Assembly (NCBI RefSeq): GCF_026241515.1 | Contig: NZ_JAPHPW010000012.1 | Location: 62,001-126,000 of the forward strand | Direction of reading: 5' to 3' | Origin: Vibrio sp. 14G-20 | Lineage (GTDB): Bacteria > Pseudomonadota > Gammaproteobacteria > Enterobacterales > Vibrionaceae | DNA: 64,000 nucleotides | Shown: piece by piece, positions 53,135-62,892 of the stretch | Numbering within the stretch: position 1 is the first letter of the stretch | Layout: every line of letters starts with the position of its first letter | Position numbers and translations under genes: made by a program | The notes under the pieces: generated by a model | Databases searched by the model: none | Told to the model about the DNA's origin: nothing | The model's input: the letters and a program-made list of their open reading frames with translations, nothing else

Positions 53135-53839
53135 ATGATTACAGGCCACCGCGGTGCCGCTTCTTTAGCACCAGAAAATACGTTAGTCAGTATTGAGCAA
53201 GCAGCGAAAGCAGGTGCAGACTGGGTTGAAATTGATGCCCAACTCAGTGCCGACGGTATCCCTATGGTTTTTCATGATAAAACGGTGAACCGCTGTACTA
53301 ATGGGACTGGTAATATTGCAGACTTAGATCTCACTGCGCTCAAGGCGTTAGACGCTGGCAGTTGGTTTGGTAGTGAGTTTATAGGAACCTCGATTCCGAC
53401 GTTAAGTGAAGCGCTAGACAAGTGCCTAGAACTTGGTCTTACTCTGAATCTTGAGATCAAGATATATGACGATAAGGCAATAAAATCTTTAGTTGACCAA
53501 GTTGTTGCGCTGATAAAGCAAAAGGACTTCCCTAGTGAAAAACTGTTAATCTCAAGCTTCAAAAAAGAGGCACTAAGCCTTTGCCAAGAGATGATGCCAG
53601 AGGTTAGACGTGGTTTTATCTGCGAAGTGTGGAACAATTTCAGTCTGGAGTCCCTTCAATCGCTCGATCTTTACAGCATTCATATTGACCACCGAATTCT
53701 TGATGAGAAAACGGCGAAAGCGATCAAAGCTTCAGGCACAGTTCTTAAAATATGGACACTGAACGATCCTCAGTTGGCGGCTAAATATTTCAACCTTGGT
53801 GTCGATAACATCATCACCGATGTACCAAACCAATTTTAG
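53135..53839 (+). CDS. Glycerophosphodiester phosphodiesterase
   Basis: A 234-residue cytosolic GDPD (UgpQ-like). Catalytic and metal residues lie in TGHRGAASLAPENTL, EIDAQLSADGIPMVFHDKTV and LNLEIKIYDD. There is no signal peptide, so the substrate must be imported. It splits glycerophosphodiesters into glycerol-3-phosphate and an alcohol. ATG at 53135 is preferred over an upstream frame start, placing HRG near residue 5. It is 9 bases before the DeoR gene. Confidence 0.9.
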   Translation: MITGHRGAASLAPENTLVSIEQAAKAGADWVEIDAQLSADGIPMVFHDKTVNRCTNGTGNIADLDLTALKALDAGSWFGSEFIGTSIPTLSEALDKCLELGLTLNLEIKIYDDKAIKSLVDQVVALIKQKDFPSEKLLISSFKKEALSLCQEMMPEVRRGFICEVWNNFSLESLQSLDLYSIHIDHRILDEKTAKAIKASGTVLKIWTLNDPQLAAKYFNLGVDNIITDVPNQF

Positions 53840-53848
53840 TGAGCTTCT

Positions 53849-54604
53849 ATGGAACTGAACCATCGTCAGAAAGAAATACTCGCAACGCTTAAGGCTAATC
53901 AAGACATACAGATCGACCACTTAGCCGAGTTATTTTCTGTCACCACTCAAACCATTCGTCGTGATGTAAACCACCTGTGTGAGCAAGGCCTAGCACGCAG
54001 AGTACACGGAGGCGTGAGCTTACCCACTACGCTCACTAATACCAGCTACCGATTCCGTGCTGGTGTTGAGTCTGAAACAAAAGACAGTATTGCGATGGCG
54101 GTTGCAGGCGCAATACCTGAAGGTTCAACGGTAATGATGGGCATTGGTACGACCGTCACTCGTATCGCTCAATATTTGTTGGCAAAACCCGCATTGCGAG
54201 TGATCACCAACAACCTGCAAGTCGCTCGAATCCTTGAAGCAAATGAGCAAATTGAAGTGTATTTGGCTGGCGGTTTGTTCCGACGAGAACACCAAGACAT
54301 GGTGGGAAGCAGCGTGGTCCACTTCTTTTCCGATTTTGAAGCAGACATTGGCATTTGTGGTTGTGGTTCAGTAACAGACAGTCATTTCGCCATGGAGCAT
54401 GAACAAGTTGAAGCTGACCTATCCAAGTCGATAATTAACAATAGTCGTGAAAGTTGGCTTGTTGCAGATGCCAGTAAATGGGGACGCTTTGCTGCACTAA
54501 AAGTGGCGTCATTGGAGCAATTTGATCGTATATACACCAATAACAGCCAGTTACCTTCGGAGCTCAATGTAAACTTAGTGGAAGATAACGAAGCCAATGC
54601 TTAA
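53849..54604 (+). CDS. DeoR family transcriptional regulator
   Basis: A 251-residue repressor-type regulator. The DeoR helix-turn-helix is LAELFSVTTQTIRRDVNHLCEQGLARRVHGG, and the sugar-phosphate-sensing domain holds ALRVITNNLQVARIL and YLAGGLFRREHQDMVGSS. It is close to GlpR, which binds glycerol-3-phosphate, the product of the preceding gene. This and the position suggest it controls the GDPD-TRAP-HAD genes. Confidence 0.88.
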   Translation: MELNHRQKEILATLKANQDIQIDHLAELFSVTTQTIRRDVNHLCEQGLARRVHGGVSLPTTLTNTSYRFRAGVESETKDSIAMAVAGAIPEGSTVMMGIGTTVTRIAQYLLAKPALRVITNNLQVARILEANEQIEVYLAGGLFRREHQDMVGSSVVHFFSDFEADIGICGCGSVTDSHFAMEHEQVEADLSKSIINNSRESWLVADASKWGRFAALKVASLEQFDRIYTNNSQLPSELNVNLVEDNEANA

Positions 54605-54611
54605 AGATAAC

Positions 54612-54637
54612 AAAGCCTAGAATCACAGCTAGGCTTT
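54612..54637. terminator. Hairpin between convergent deoR-type gene and gltS
   Basis: AAAGCCTAG/CTAGGCTTT with an eight-base loop; poor T tract. Confidence 0.5.
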
Positions 54638-54668
54638 GAAATCTACGTATAGGAAATAGCCGACAAGG

Positions 54669-55883
54669 TTACATCCCAACGAAAAAGCTGATCACCAACG
54701 CGTTAATCAAATCAACAAAGAAACCACACACTAATGGCACCACAATAAATGCTTGTGGACTTGCACCATAGCGATGAGTCACAGCAGTCATGTTTACGAT
54801 TGCAGTGGCTGTTGACCCCAGAGTGATACCTCCAAAGCCTGAACATATCACCACCGAGTCGTAGTTTCTTCCCATCAAGTAATAAACGACAAAGACGGTA
54901 AACAGCAGCGAAAGCAAAACCTGGATACTCATAACAACAGAGATATAACCAAACAGCCCATCGAGATCCCAGATACGCAGCCCCATCAAGGCCATGGTCA
55001 AGAACATACCCAAGCAGATGTCAGAGATCATTGCTAAGCCTTTACGGCCTTGTGCAATTTTCTCTTGCGTGCGACGTTTCTTGAACAATGCACGACCAAT
55101 ATTGCCGATTAGGATACCTGCGATTAAACAGCTAACGAATAACGGGAGTTTTAAGCCCATCGAATCGATAACTTCGCTCAGGCTGTAACCGAGCATCAAT
55201 GTTAAGTTGAGAATCAACCACGCCCACAAGACACCGTAATGGCTCAATTCAGTGCGAGTTTCACTTTCTTGGTACGCACCAACTGTCACTTCTTCTTCAT
55301 TGGATGGACTCACTTTGTGCTTGTTTAGTAGGTAGTTGGCAATTGGACCACCAATCACACACGCCGCTATCAAACCAACCGTATTTGACGCCACACCTAG
55401 CTCTAGCGCGTTAGCAATACCAAACTCTTCCACAAACATTGGCGCCCACGCTAACGTTGTACCTACGCCACCGATTAAGCTAACAGAGCCCGATAACAAA
55501 CCAGCTTTAGGATCCATTCCAAAGCCAGAAGCTACAGCCATCCCGACCACGTTTTGCAGAACGATAAAGACGGCAGCAAGAAACAATAGAATGAACAACG
55601 GTCGCCCACCCTTAATCAGTGTCTTAATATCCGCTTGGAGTCCGATACCAGCAAAAAAGTAGAGAAGCAAAAAGTCTCTGACATCTAGGCTAAAGGTGAT
55701 TTGGATTTCAAAAATATAGTAAAGCGCCGCTACGGTCGCAGCACAAACAAAGCCACCAATCACAGGCTCTGGTAGTGAATACTTTCTTAACACTTCAGAT
55801 CGTTCAATCAGACCTTTACCGATAAACAGTAACGAAATCGCGATAGTAAAAGAGAGCATTGGAGAAACTAGGGTTTCTGTCAT
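54669..55883 (-). CDS. gltS: Sodium/glutamate symporter GltS
   Basis: A 404-residue inner-membrane carrier with about ten helices. Typical blocks are LPEPVIGGFVCAATVAAL near the start, DVRDFLLLYFFAGIGLQADI, GLLSGSVSLIGGVGTTLAWAP and the C-terminal CSGFGGITLGSTATAIVNM. It imports glutamate with sodium. A 13-bp inverted repeat lies 23 bases before the start. No partner gene. Confidence 0.9.
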   Translation of the reverse strand: MTETLVSPMLSFTIAISLLFIGKGLIERSEVLRKYSLPEPVIGGFVCAATVAALYYIFEIQITFSLDVRDFLLLYFFAGIGLQADIKTLIKGGRPLFILLFLAAVFIVLQNVVGMAVASGFGMDPKAGLLSGSVSLIGGVGTTLAWAPMFVEEFGIANALELGVASNTVGLIAACVIGGPIANYLLNKHKVSPSNEEEVTVGAYQESETRTELSHYGVLWAWLILNLTLMLGYSLSEVIDSMGLKLPLFVSCLIAGILIGNIGRALFKKRRTQEKIAQGRKGLAMISDICLGMFLTMALMGLRIWDLDGLFGYISVVMSIQVLLSLLFTVFVVYYLMGRNYDSVVICSGFGGITLGSTATAIVNMTAVTHRYGASPQAFIVVPLVCGFFVDLINALVISFFVGM

Positions 55884-55905
55884 GGGGTAATGGATTCCTA
55901 ATAGT

Positions 55906-55942
55906 TAGATTATTAATAATATTTCGTACTATTAATAATCTA
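55906..55942. repeat. Perfect 13-bp inverted repeat upstream of gltS
   Basis: TAGATTATTAATA (55906-55918) and TATTAATAATCTA (55930-55942) are exact reverse complements with an 11-base spacer. The element sits just upstream of the gltS ATG, in the promoter or leader region. Confidence 0.8.
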
Positions 55943-56103
55943 GATTCATGCCAAAAGATCAAGCGTTTATCGATGATAAAAACACCAAATATGGTTCAAT
56001 CTGCGACGGCATTAATAGAGGAAATAACTATAAAGGAATGATTAAAGGAACTGATACTAGGGATGGATGTAGATGAAGTGAAATATAGGGGCTCTAAAAC
56101 GAG

Positions 56104-56131
56104 AAAACCCCAGCATTTCTGCTAGGGTTTT
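56104..56131 (-). terminator. Terminator after tRNA-Ser
   Basis: On the minus strand AAAACCCTAGCA/TGCTGGGGTTTT with a GAAA loop, followed by CTCGTTTT, immediately past the tRNA 3' end. Confidence 0.8.
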
Positions 56132-56137
56132 GAATAG

Positions 56138-56228
56138 TGGTGGAAGGATGGGGATTTGAACCCCAGATACGCTATAAACGTATACTCGCTTTCCAGGCGA
56201 GCGCCTTAAGCCACTCAGCCATCCTTCC
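56138..56228 (-). tRNA. tRNA-Ser(GGA)
   Basis: A 91-base tRNA on the minus strand. The acceptor stem is GGAAGGA/TCCTTCC with CCA encoded. The D arm is GGCTGAGTGGCTTAAGGC, the anticodon loop CTGGAAA gives GGA, the long variable arm (ATACGTTTATAGCGTAT) is class II as expected for serine, and the T loop is GGGGTTCAAATCCCC. Confidence 0.96.
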
Positions 56229-56408
56229 ACAAATTGTGTGTTGAGCTTGTCACTCAACGAGGCGCTACTTTATTGATTCTGCTTGCTTTGGTCAAGGGGC
56301 ATTGTCAAAAAAAGTGCCTTTTTCAGTTTGTTCGATTACAAATTAACTCATTAGATCAAAAACAAACCAAATTTCATTCTTTCGCTGCACTTACGCTTGT
56401 TGCTTTTC

Positions 56409-56858
56409 TTAAGCTTGTTGATAGTAGCCCGGAACTCGAAACCATTTACGGCACATATCTAAGAAGTAACCGTACAGCACGCCCATACCACATGAGATCA
56501 CAGCGTTACTGGTTACAGCCGTAAAGATCTGGTCGCTTGAAGCACCAACCGCCAATAAAATACCGGCATACACAGGTGACTGGAACAACACGTAAGCTAA
56601 AAGGTCAGAAATATTCTTCATCAACGAACTTTGTGAAAGCTTTGCACCATTACGCAAGAACCAATCACGAAAAACACCATAAGGCCAAGCGATAGCAATG
56701 TTTACTGGGATAGATAACGTTCGAGAAGCGAGAGACTGCTCAAATGTCATACCAGAAATAAACACTTCTACGATCATGCCTGAAATAAAACAGAAAACGA
56801 CCATAGCAAATGTATCCGCAGCTGCGTTTCGAATACAAAATGGACCACGAGACTTCAT
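56409..56858 (-). CDS. alaE: L-alanine exporter AlaE
   Basis: A 149-residue, four-helix inner-membrane protein. [68 protein letters not shown] and [18 protein letters not shown] closely match E. coli AlaE, which exports L-alanine when it accumulates. It is monocistronic. Confidence 0.9.
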   Translation of the reverse strand: MKSRGPFCIRNAAADTFAMVVFCFISGMIVEVFISGMTFEQSLASRTLSIPVNIAIAWPYGVFRDWFLRNGAKLSQSSLMKNISDLLAYVLFQSPVYAGILLAVGASSDQIFTAVTSNAVISCGMGVLYGYFLDMCRKWFRVPGYYQQA

Positions 56859-57106
56859 TGACGTTAAACCTAAAATATATCACTGCCTATTGAGTGAATT
56901 AGCAACATATAAACAAGGTGTATTTACACCCTGCCAGATAATGTCTCTATTAAACCATAAGATTAGCAGTCATACATTTCAAATTGTAAATCAAGTTGTA
57001 AATTAACAACCAAAAACCACTTAAAAAGCAGTCACTTTCACCAAAAAATTACACTAAGGTCAAATAATATACAATTCGTTATTTACTTTCTGTAATTAAA
57101 CAACAT

Positions 57107-59593
57107 CTAGGCCATAGGTAAATTTACAGTAATGATATTGATGACATCTTGTGTAGGTGGTGCTCCTAAAGAAACCTGCTCTAGCGCATTATCGACTTGT
57201 TCAGTAAGTTCAGCGTTGTTCATAGGTTCAACGTGGACACGCAGGCTCTCTAGTGCAAATTGAATCAGTTCTAGGTTGTTGTCTTCTAGCGCCACATACA
57301 GCGTCACTAACAGCTCTTCGGTGTTATCTTTATTTCGCAGATCAGGTTTAGGCAGTGACTCACTTTTACTTTTCGAGTCGTGTTTTTTTACATCTTGGCT
57401 TTCGAGAGCATCCGCTTTTACTTCATGGTATTGGTAAAGCTTATTTGAATAGCGGAACAACGCGTCATCCAGTTCACGCTCATCAATCGGCTTAGCTATA
57501 ATGTAGTCCACACCCGCCCCGAGCATACGTTCGCGAGTCTCTTTAAAGACATCAGCCGTACAACCAAATACCAGTACCGATGACACATCACCTATCAAAG
57601 CACGAATCGCAGTGGTTGATTCAACGCCATCCATCACAGGCATATGGTTATCCATGAGTACCAAATCAAAGCGCTCGGCAACCACTGCTTGTATTGCAAG
57701 TTCACCATTTTCGACGCTCTTACAAGTGAAACCTTTGCTGCTCATGAAGGTTTCAATGATCACAGTATTCGTTCGGTTATCCTCGACAATCAATACTTTT
57801 AAGCCTGAGTAGTCCAACTTCTTATGTGGCAAACTCTCTATCTCACCAGGCTGACATGGCTGAATCTTCAATCGAACATCAAAGCTCGTGCCTATCCCTT
57901 CTTCACTGGTAACGGTAATACTGCCATCCATCAATTGGGCAATTTTCTTCACTATCGCTAAGCCAAGGCCTGTACCGCCAAAACGTCTTGTGGTCGAAGA
58001 CTCCGCTTGTTCAAATGGTTTAAAAATACGCTTTTGAGCTTCTTTAGAGATACCAATTCCGGTGTCGCGAACTCGAATACAAAGATAGGTGTCACTCCCC
58101 TCTACGACTTCTTTCAGGTACACCTCGACAAAGCCTCTGGAAGTAAACTTCACCGCGTTGTTCAATAGATTAAACAAGATTTGTCGTAGACGTGCTTTAT
58201 CTGAGAAGTACCAACGACCAGAAGGCACCTCAGAGTACACTTTGAATTGCAGCCCTTTCTCGGAAGAGAGTGTGTAGTAGACACTGTTGATACTGCCGAT
58301 GATCGAATCGAGTGGGAAGCGAGTCTCATCAAGATCCAGCCTTCCCTGCTCGATCTTCGAAAAGTCTAAGATCTCGTTGAGCAAGGTCATCATGTGATCA
58401 CCGGACTCATACAAACTCTTAAGATGCTTCTCTTGTTCAGAATTTAGAGGCGTTTTAAGCAGGATCTGAGCAGTACCTAATACCCCATTCATAGGGGTGC
58501 GAATTTCATGAGACAGGGTCGCAAGAAAAGCGGTTTTTGCATTGGTGGATGCCTGAGCTTTAACCTTTTCTGCTTCGAGATAAATGGTCTTTTCGTTGAA
58601 GGTTTTAATCAAATGACCGATTTCGTCATCACTTGAGTAGTCAACATCTATGATTTCGCCTGCTTTTGAGCTATCTACCTGTGCAGCAATCGTTGTAATT
58701 GGGCTAATCAAATAACGGTTCAATAAGTAGTAACCCGCCATCACACAAAGTAGCAATAGCGGAACAATACCGCCCTCAATACTCATCACCTGACGAAATA
58801 CTTCGTCTGCTACACGTGACTTAGAATTAACCACATCCACTTGCCAACCGAAATCACCAAATTGATTGCTACTGATGTAGATCCCTTCAACGAGATTGAA
58901 GTTATGCGAAACCAATACTTGATTGAGTTTATCTCTGAGCATAATGCCAAGATTGTATTCTTCGGCGTGGTTCTTGATAAAGCCTAGCAACTCTTCAAGC
59001 GAGAGATCCACCGTCGCAACGCCAGCAAAAATGCCGTCGTAATAATAAGGCGATGAAGCAGTAATCATTCGAACGTGTGTGTATGGGTCGATATACACAT
59101 CGCTCCAAGAGATGGTTCCTTGCTTTTTGTTGACTACAGAGGTGTACCAATACTCTTCTTGATAAGGAACATTTTTAGGATTGTTGTAAGAAAACAGCTG
59201 ATCAATTTTTCCATCGTCGGCTTTATTGAAAAAGTGGCTGTTAAGACGCTTTTTAGAGTCAAGCGCATAAGGTTCAGGCCAAATTCCGGCACTGACGATC
59301 GTATCGTCGCTCGCCGCCAACATCGACTTAAAGAGCGGAATAACATCATCAGCGTTGTGATGTGCTTGAGCAAAGCCAACTAGACTATCTACAAAGCCTT
59401 GAGAGCTGCTGAGTGGCTCTGTAATCAATGCGGATAACAGTTGCGTACGCAAGTCGAGGTTTTGTTGTAATTTGGCGCGCACAGGGGATTCTACGACGTA
59501 ATACGTCACACTACCGACAATGGCAATAAACATCGCAAGGTATAACCCAAGCGCTACCATACTTTTTTTCTTTAAAGACGACCGTATCTGCAT
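57107..59593 (-). CDS. Hybrid sensor histidine kinase
   Basis: An approximately 828-residue membrane kinase. The N-terminal helix (MVALGLYLAMFIAIVGSVTYYVV) is followed by a large periplasmic dCache-type sensor (about residues 40-265), a second helix (GIVPLLLLCVMAGYYLLN), HAMP, a HisKA domain with His362 (TLSHEIRTPMNG), an ATPase domain (NLLNNAVKFTS, DTGIGIS, GTGLGLAIV) and a receiver domain (VLIVEDNRTN, LVLMDNHMPVMDG). The last 120 residues lack an obvious phosphotransfer histidine. The start at MQIRSSLKKK is preferred over one 19 codons upstream; ribosome sites are weak for both. No partner regulator is adjacent. Confidence 0.85.
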   Translation of the reverse strand: MQIRSSLKKKSMVALGLYLAMFIAIVGSVTYYVVESPVRAKLQQNLDLRTQLLSALITEPLSSSQGFVDSLVGFAQAHHNADDVIPLFKSMLAASDDTIVSAGIWPEPYALDSKKRLNSHFFNKADDGKIDQLFSYNNPKNVPYQEEYWYTSVVNKKQGTISWSDVYIDPYTHVRMITASSPYYYDGIFAGVATVDLSLEELLGFIKNHAEEYNLGIMLRDKLNQVLVSHNFNLVEGIYISSNQFGDFGWQVDVVNSKSRVADEVFRQVMSIEGGIVPLLLLCVMAGYYLLNRYLISPITTIAAQVDSSKAGEIIDVDYSSDDEIGHLIKTFNEKTIYLEAEKVKAQASTNAKTAFLATLSHEIRTPMNGVLGTAQILLKTPLNSEQEKHLKSLYESGDHMMTLLNEILDFSKIEQGRLDLDETRFPLDSIIGSINSVYYTLSSEKGLQFKVYSEVPSGRWYFSDKARLRQILFNLLNNAVKFTSRGFVEVYLKEVVEGSDTYLCIRVRDTGIGISKEAQKRIFKPFEQAESSTTRRFGGTGLGLAIVKKIAQLMDGSITVTSEEGIGTSFDVRLKIQPCQPGEIESLPHKKLDYSGLKVLIVEDNRTNTVIIETFMSSKGFTCKSVENGELAIQAVVAERFDLVLMDNHMPVMDGVESTTAIRALIGDVSSVLVFGCTADVFKETRERMLGAGVDYIIAKPIDERELDDALFRYSNKLYQYHEVKADALESQDVKKHDSKSKSESLPKPDLRNKDNTEELLVTLYVALEDNNLELIQFALESLRVHVEPMNNAELTEQVDNALEQVSLGAPPTQDVINIITVNLPMA

Positions 59594-59731
59594 AATTCTT
59601 TTATTGTTTTCTTTTCTGTTAAACCTAGTGTTTATCATCCATGACATCAAGCCTTTTTAGATTGAAGCTTGATTGGCACAAGTTCATTGGTACTATAAGC
59701 GCAAATATGTTCCCTTTTACGGTACCTCACT

Positions 59732-60301
59732 TTGACTTTACAAGATATTCTTGCGCTTCCAGAGTTGGAAGGAAAGCTAATCACAGAACACAAAACAATG
59801 GGCTTTGTCACTGCAATGGCAGCGGCACCTAATGTGTTAACCCCTCACGAGTGGCTGCCGTTCTTATGGGGTGGTGAAGAAGTAGCACCTTTTACGGATG
59901 GTGAGCAACTAGAGAGCTACATTGAAGTTATCATCACGCTTTGGAATAAAACACGTCCTGAGCTAATTGAAGGAACGTGGAGTTGGCCTGAAGCTTGCCA
60001 ATTGGATGATGCAGAAGTGGTGAATACCGCTGCTCGCGATTTCTGTGAAGGCTTGCTTCAAGGATGGCAGATCGCCCGTGATGACTGGGAAACATTGATG
60101 CCTGAAGAGAGCGAAGACAACGCACTCGTGGGCGGCGTGTTACTTTCACTGAGTATGCTTTACGATCCAGAAACGTCAATTGCGACACTTGCAGAGCAAG
60201 GCATCGAAGGCCTAGAGCAATTTGAAGAGATCTTTAACGCTGTTCCTGTAATGCTTTGCGGATTAACGCAGCGTGGTATTGCACTGGCTGAAGCTCAATA
60301 A
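59732..60301 (+). CDS. UPF0149/YgfB-YecA family protein
   Basis: A 189-residue helical, acidic protein with GFVTAMAAAPNVLTPHEWLPFLWGG near the start and ARDFCEGLLQGW in the middle, the YecA/YgfB pattern. Unlike YecA it has no C-terminal zinc-binding SEC-C motif. Function is uncertain. The TTG at 59732 is the best start; no in-frame ATG is near. It is divergent from the hybrid kinase. Confidence 0.85.
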   Translation: MTLQDILALPELEGKLITEHKTMGFVTAMAAAPNVLTPHEWLPFLWGGEEVAPFTDGEQLESYIEVIITLWNKTRPELIEGTWSWPEACQLDDAEVVNTAARDFCEGLLQGWQIARDDWETLMPEESEDNALVGGVLLSLSMLYDPETSIATLAEQGIEGLEQFEEIFNAVPVMLCGLTQRGIALAEAQ

Positions 60302-60322
60302 AAGTTAGCTTTATACTGAACC

Positions 60323-60349
60323 AAAAGGCCTCACAATGAGGCCTTTTTT
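60323..60349. terminator. Bidirectional terminator
   Basis: AAAAGGCCTCA/TGAGGCCTTTTTT with a CAA loop between the YgfB-family gene and the convergent ion-channel gene. Confidence 0.92.
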
Positions 60350-60376
60350 CGTTTGGACGAGATTAAAATAGTAGCT

Positions 60377-61408
60377 CTAGAAGCCTTTCCAATCGAAGTC
60401 ATCAATTCGCTCGTCGGCGATATAAAATAGTTTAGTACCGCTGCTGACAACTTGGTCTAGTTCTGGGTTAAGTTCAATACCACTCCCCGTATCAATCGCG
60501 ATCAGCGTTGCTTTGTACTTCTCTTTAAACACAGAGAAAATAGGCGCGACGGTGACAGGCTCAGCATCTTCAGGGAAATACGTTGAATATTGTGTCATAC
60601 CTCTTGTTGAGCTCAATAGCTCTTGATGAAGCGCACTTGAACCTGGGTCTACCGCAGCCTTTGCTAGCATCTCTGCACCCACAGCCGGAATACATTCAGA
60701 GTTTGGACAATGTTTGTGTAGCAGGTCGCTCAACGCTTCATCTTTAAAATAAACCAGTAAGTGAGCTTTCGGATTTCGGTTAGCACAGTAAAGTGCTGCA
60801 GACAGGGTAATGTCGTCTTCCGGGTTATCAATCAGGATGCAACTCGCAGACTCAATACCCGTTTTCTCCATCTCTTTGCCATCTGTGTAGCTGTTTACTT
60901 TGACGAAATTGATTTCGCCGGGTAACGGGTTTTCGATATCTGAACGAGTACATAATACGATTGGTCGCTTACCCGTTTCTTCGTGTTGCAGCATGCGGAT
61001 GAGGTGAATAGTTCTTTGTTCATTCCATCCCAGCATCAAAATGTGGTTGTCCACTCTAACTCTCCTTTTCCCTAGCAAGCCCGCTCGCCAATATTCAACA
61101 CCTTCTGTTGCCACTTTACCGAGTAATGCGGCAAAAAGGCTGAGTCCACCCGGAATCACAAATAGAATGACTATCCACTGCCCTGCAGCCGTGGTCGGTG
61201 ACAGATCTCCGTAACCAACGGTTGACGCTGTCACGACCAGATAATAGGCAAATGTTGTGATTGAGTTGGTTAAATCCGTTTCACCAGCGACGTACAGCAT
61301 CGACCACGACAAGAATATGTAGCCTAGAAACGTAAACAGTAAGTTTTTGCCATTCAAAACAAAGATGTTTGCTTTGATCCAGCGTTTGAGTTGTAACCAG
61401 ATTATCAT
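60377..61408 (-). CDS. Potassium channel with RCK/TrkA-N domain
   Basis: A 343-residue protein with two membrane helices flanking the pore loop, whose selectivity filter is TVGYGDLSP. A Rossmann-type RCK domain follows (HILMLGWNEQRTIHLIRML; IESASCILIDNPEDD), then a C-terminal TrkA-C-like part. It forms a ligand-gated K+ channel of the KtrA/Kch type. It is preceded by a promoter region and followed by a shared terminator. Confidence 0.88.
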   Translation of the reverse strand: MIIWLQLKRWIKANIFVLNGKNLLFTFLGYIFLSWSMLYVAGETDLTNSITTFAYYLVVTASTVGYGDLSPTTAAGQWIVILFVIPGGLSLFAALLGKVATEGVEYWRAGLLGKRRVRVDNHILMLGWNEQRTIHLIRMLQHEETGKRPIVLCTRSDIENPLPGEINFVKVNSYTDGKEMEKTGIESASCILIDNPEDDITLSAALYCANRNPKAHLLVYFKDEALSDLLHKHCPNSECIPAVGAEMLAKAAVDPGSSALHQELLSSTRGMTQYSTYFPEDAEPVTVAPIFSVFKEKYKATLIAIDTGSGIELNPELDQVVSSGTKLFYIADERIDDFDWKGF

Positions 61409-61529
61409 TCGAGCCCCAATCTTAATCTCTTACTTACATGCTAGAAAAAATACGCGATATCAACAAGATATATCATCAGAAAAAGATACATAAGAACAAC
61501 ATTGATATCGATAGCCAATATTCAGATAC

Positions 61530-61557
61530 AAAAAAACCAGCACTCGGCTGGTTTTTC
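61530..61557. terminator. Terminator between nadA and the channel gene
   Basis: AAAAAACCAGC/GCTGGTTTTT with a four-base loop and T tracts. It lies downstream of nadA on the minus strand. Confidence 0.88.
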
Positions 61558-61620
61558 TCTTGATGAGAAAATCAAAACAGTGATTAAGCTGGACTGCTAT
61601 ATATCATCACGGCAACGAAA

Positions 61621-62682
61621 TTAAGCGTTGCCTTTAACCTGTAGGTTAAGCTGTTCGGCAAAATCTAGCATGCGGTTCAATGGGATAAGAGACTTCACAC
61701 GTAGTTCGTCAGAAACGAAAATTTCGTGTTGCTTACCACCATGCTCAAGTGCATTTTCAATCGCTTCAAGGCCATTCATAGCCATCCAAGGACAGTGTGC
61801 GCAGCTGCGACAAGTTGCACCAGCACCCGCAGTCGGCGCTTCAATCAGCTCTTTTTCAGGAACCAATTGCTGCATCTTAAAGAAGATACCTTTGTCTGTC
61901 GCGACAATCATCTGTGGATGAGGTAGCTCTTTCGCCTTCTTGATCAGTTGGCTTGTTGAGCCTACAGCATCAGCCAGTTCAACCACGCTTGCTGGTGATT
62001 CAGGGTGAACCAAAATAGCCGCTTCTGGGTAGACCGATTTCATTTTCTTCAAAGCATCAGCTGAGAATTCATCATGAACGATACACTCACCTTGCCAAAG
62101 CAACATGTCAGCGCCAGTTTGATTTGCAATGTAAGAACCTAGGTGGCGGTCTGGCCCCCAAATAATGGGTTTGCCTTCAGCGTCTAGGCTTTCAACGATT
62201 TCTAAAGCAATGCTCGACGTAACCACCCAATCTGCGCGAGCTTTAACCGCTGCAGAGGTGTTCGCGTATACAACCACGGTGTGGTCAGGATGAGCATCAC
62301 AAAATTCTGTAAATTTGTCAGCAGGACAACCCAGATCAAGTGAACATTCAGCTTCAAGCGTTGGCATTAAAATGCGTTTTTCAGGGGTAAGGATCTTTGC
62401 AGATTCACCCATAAAACGAACACCAGCGATAATCAAAGTGCTTGCTGAATGACGGTTACCAAACTTAGCCATTTCTAATGAATCGCCAACGAAACCACCA
62501 GTTTCTTCTGCCAGAGCCTGAATTTCAGGATCGGTGTAGTAGTGTGCAATTAGAACTGCATCTTTTTCTTGAAGTAGTTTTTTGATGTTTGCGATGTGGG
62601 CCTGTTTCTGAGCGTCGCTCAATGGAACTGGCTTAGGCGGAAACGGGTAAACTGTATCGATTTTATCTAGTATATGACTCAT
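61621..62682 (-). CDS. nadA: Quinolinate synthase NadA
   Basis: A 353-residue [4Fe-4S] enzyme that condenses iminoaspartate with dihydroxyacetone phosphate to give quinolinate for NAD. Cluster ligands lie in [15 protein letters not shown] and [15 protein letters not shown]. The substrate-binding blocks [18 protein letters not shown] and [18 protein letters not shown] are intact. The ATG at 62682 ([13 protein letters not shown]) is preferred over one six codons earlier. The gene is monocistronic here; nadB is not in the window. Confidence 0.95.
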   Translation of the reverse strand: MSHILDKIDTVYPFPPKPVPLSDAQKQAHIANIKKLLQEKDAVLIAHYYTDPEIQALAEETGGFVGDSLEMAKFGNRHSASTLIIAGVRFMGESAKILTPEKRILMPTLEAECSLDLGCPADKFTEFCDAHPDHTVVVYANTSAAVKARADWVVTSSIALEIVESLDAEGKPIIWGPDRHLGSYIANQTGADMLLWQGECIVHDEFSADALKKMKSVYPEAAILVHPESPASVVELADAVGSTSQLIKKAKELPHPQMIVATDKGIFFKMQQLVPEKELIEAPTAGAGATCRSCAHCPWMAMNGLEAIENALEHGGKQHEIFVSDELRVKSLIPLNRMLDFAEQLNLQVKGNA

Positions 62683-62858
62683 TGCTCTTGCTCTACGCAA
62701 CTTCTTCCGAGGATTAGAGTATTCTACACAGGACAGCGATGAGGATCAAAAAGGATTGGTTGCAAGTAGTGACTAGCTAATACTTAAAACGCATAAACAA
62801 GGCGATGTGTTGGCAGCATAAAGAAGATAAGTAGACACTAAACGGGAGTGATCAGGTA

Positions 62859-62884
62859 TAAAAAAGAGGTACCTGAGCACCCCT
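62859..62884 (-). terminator. Terminator after cpoB
   Basis: On the minus strand AGGGGTGC/GTACCTCT (two G-U pairs, TCAG loop) followed by TTTTTTA. Confidence 0.65.
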
Positions 62885-62892
62885 ATTTTGTT

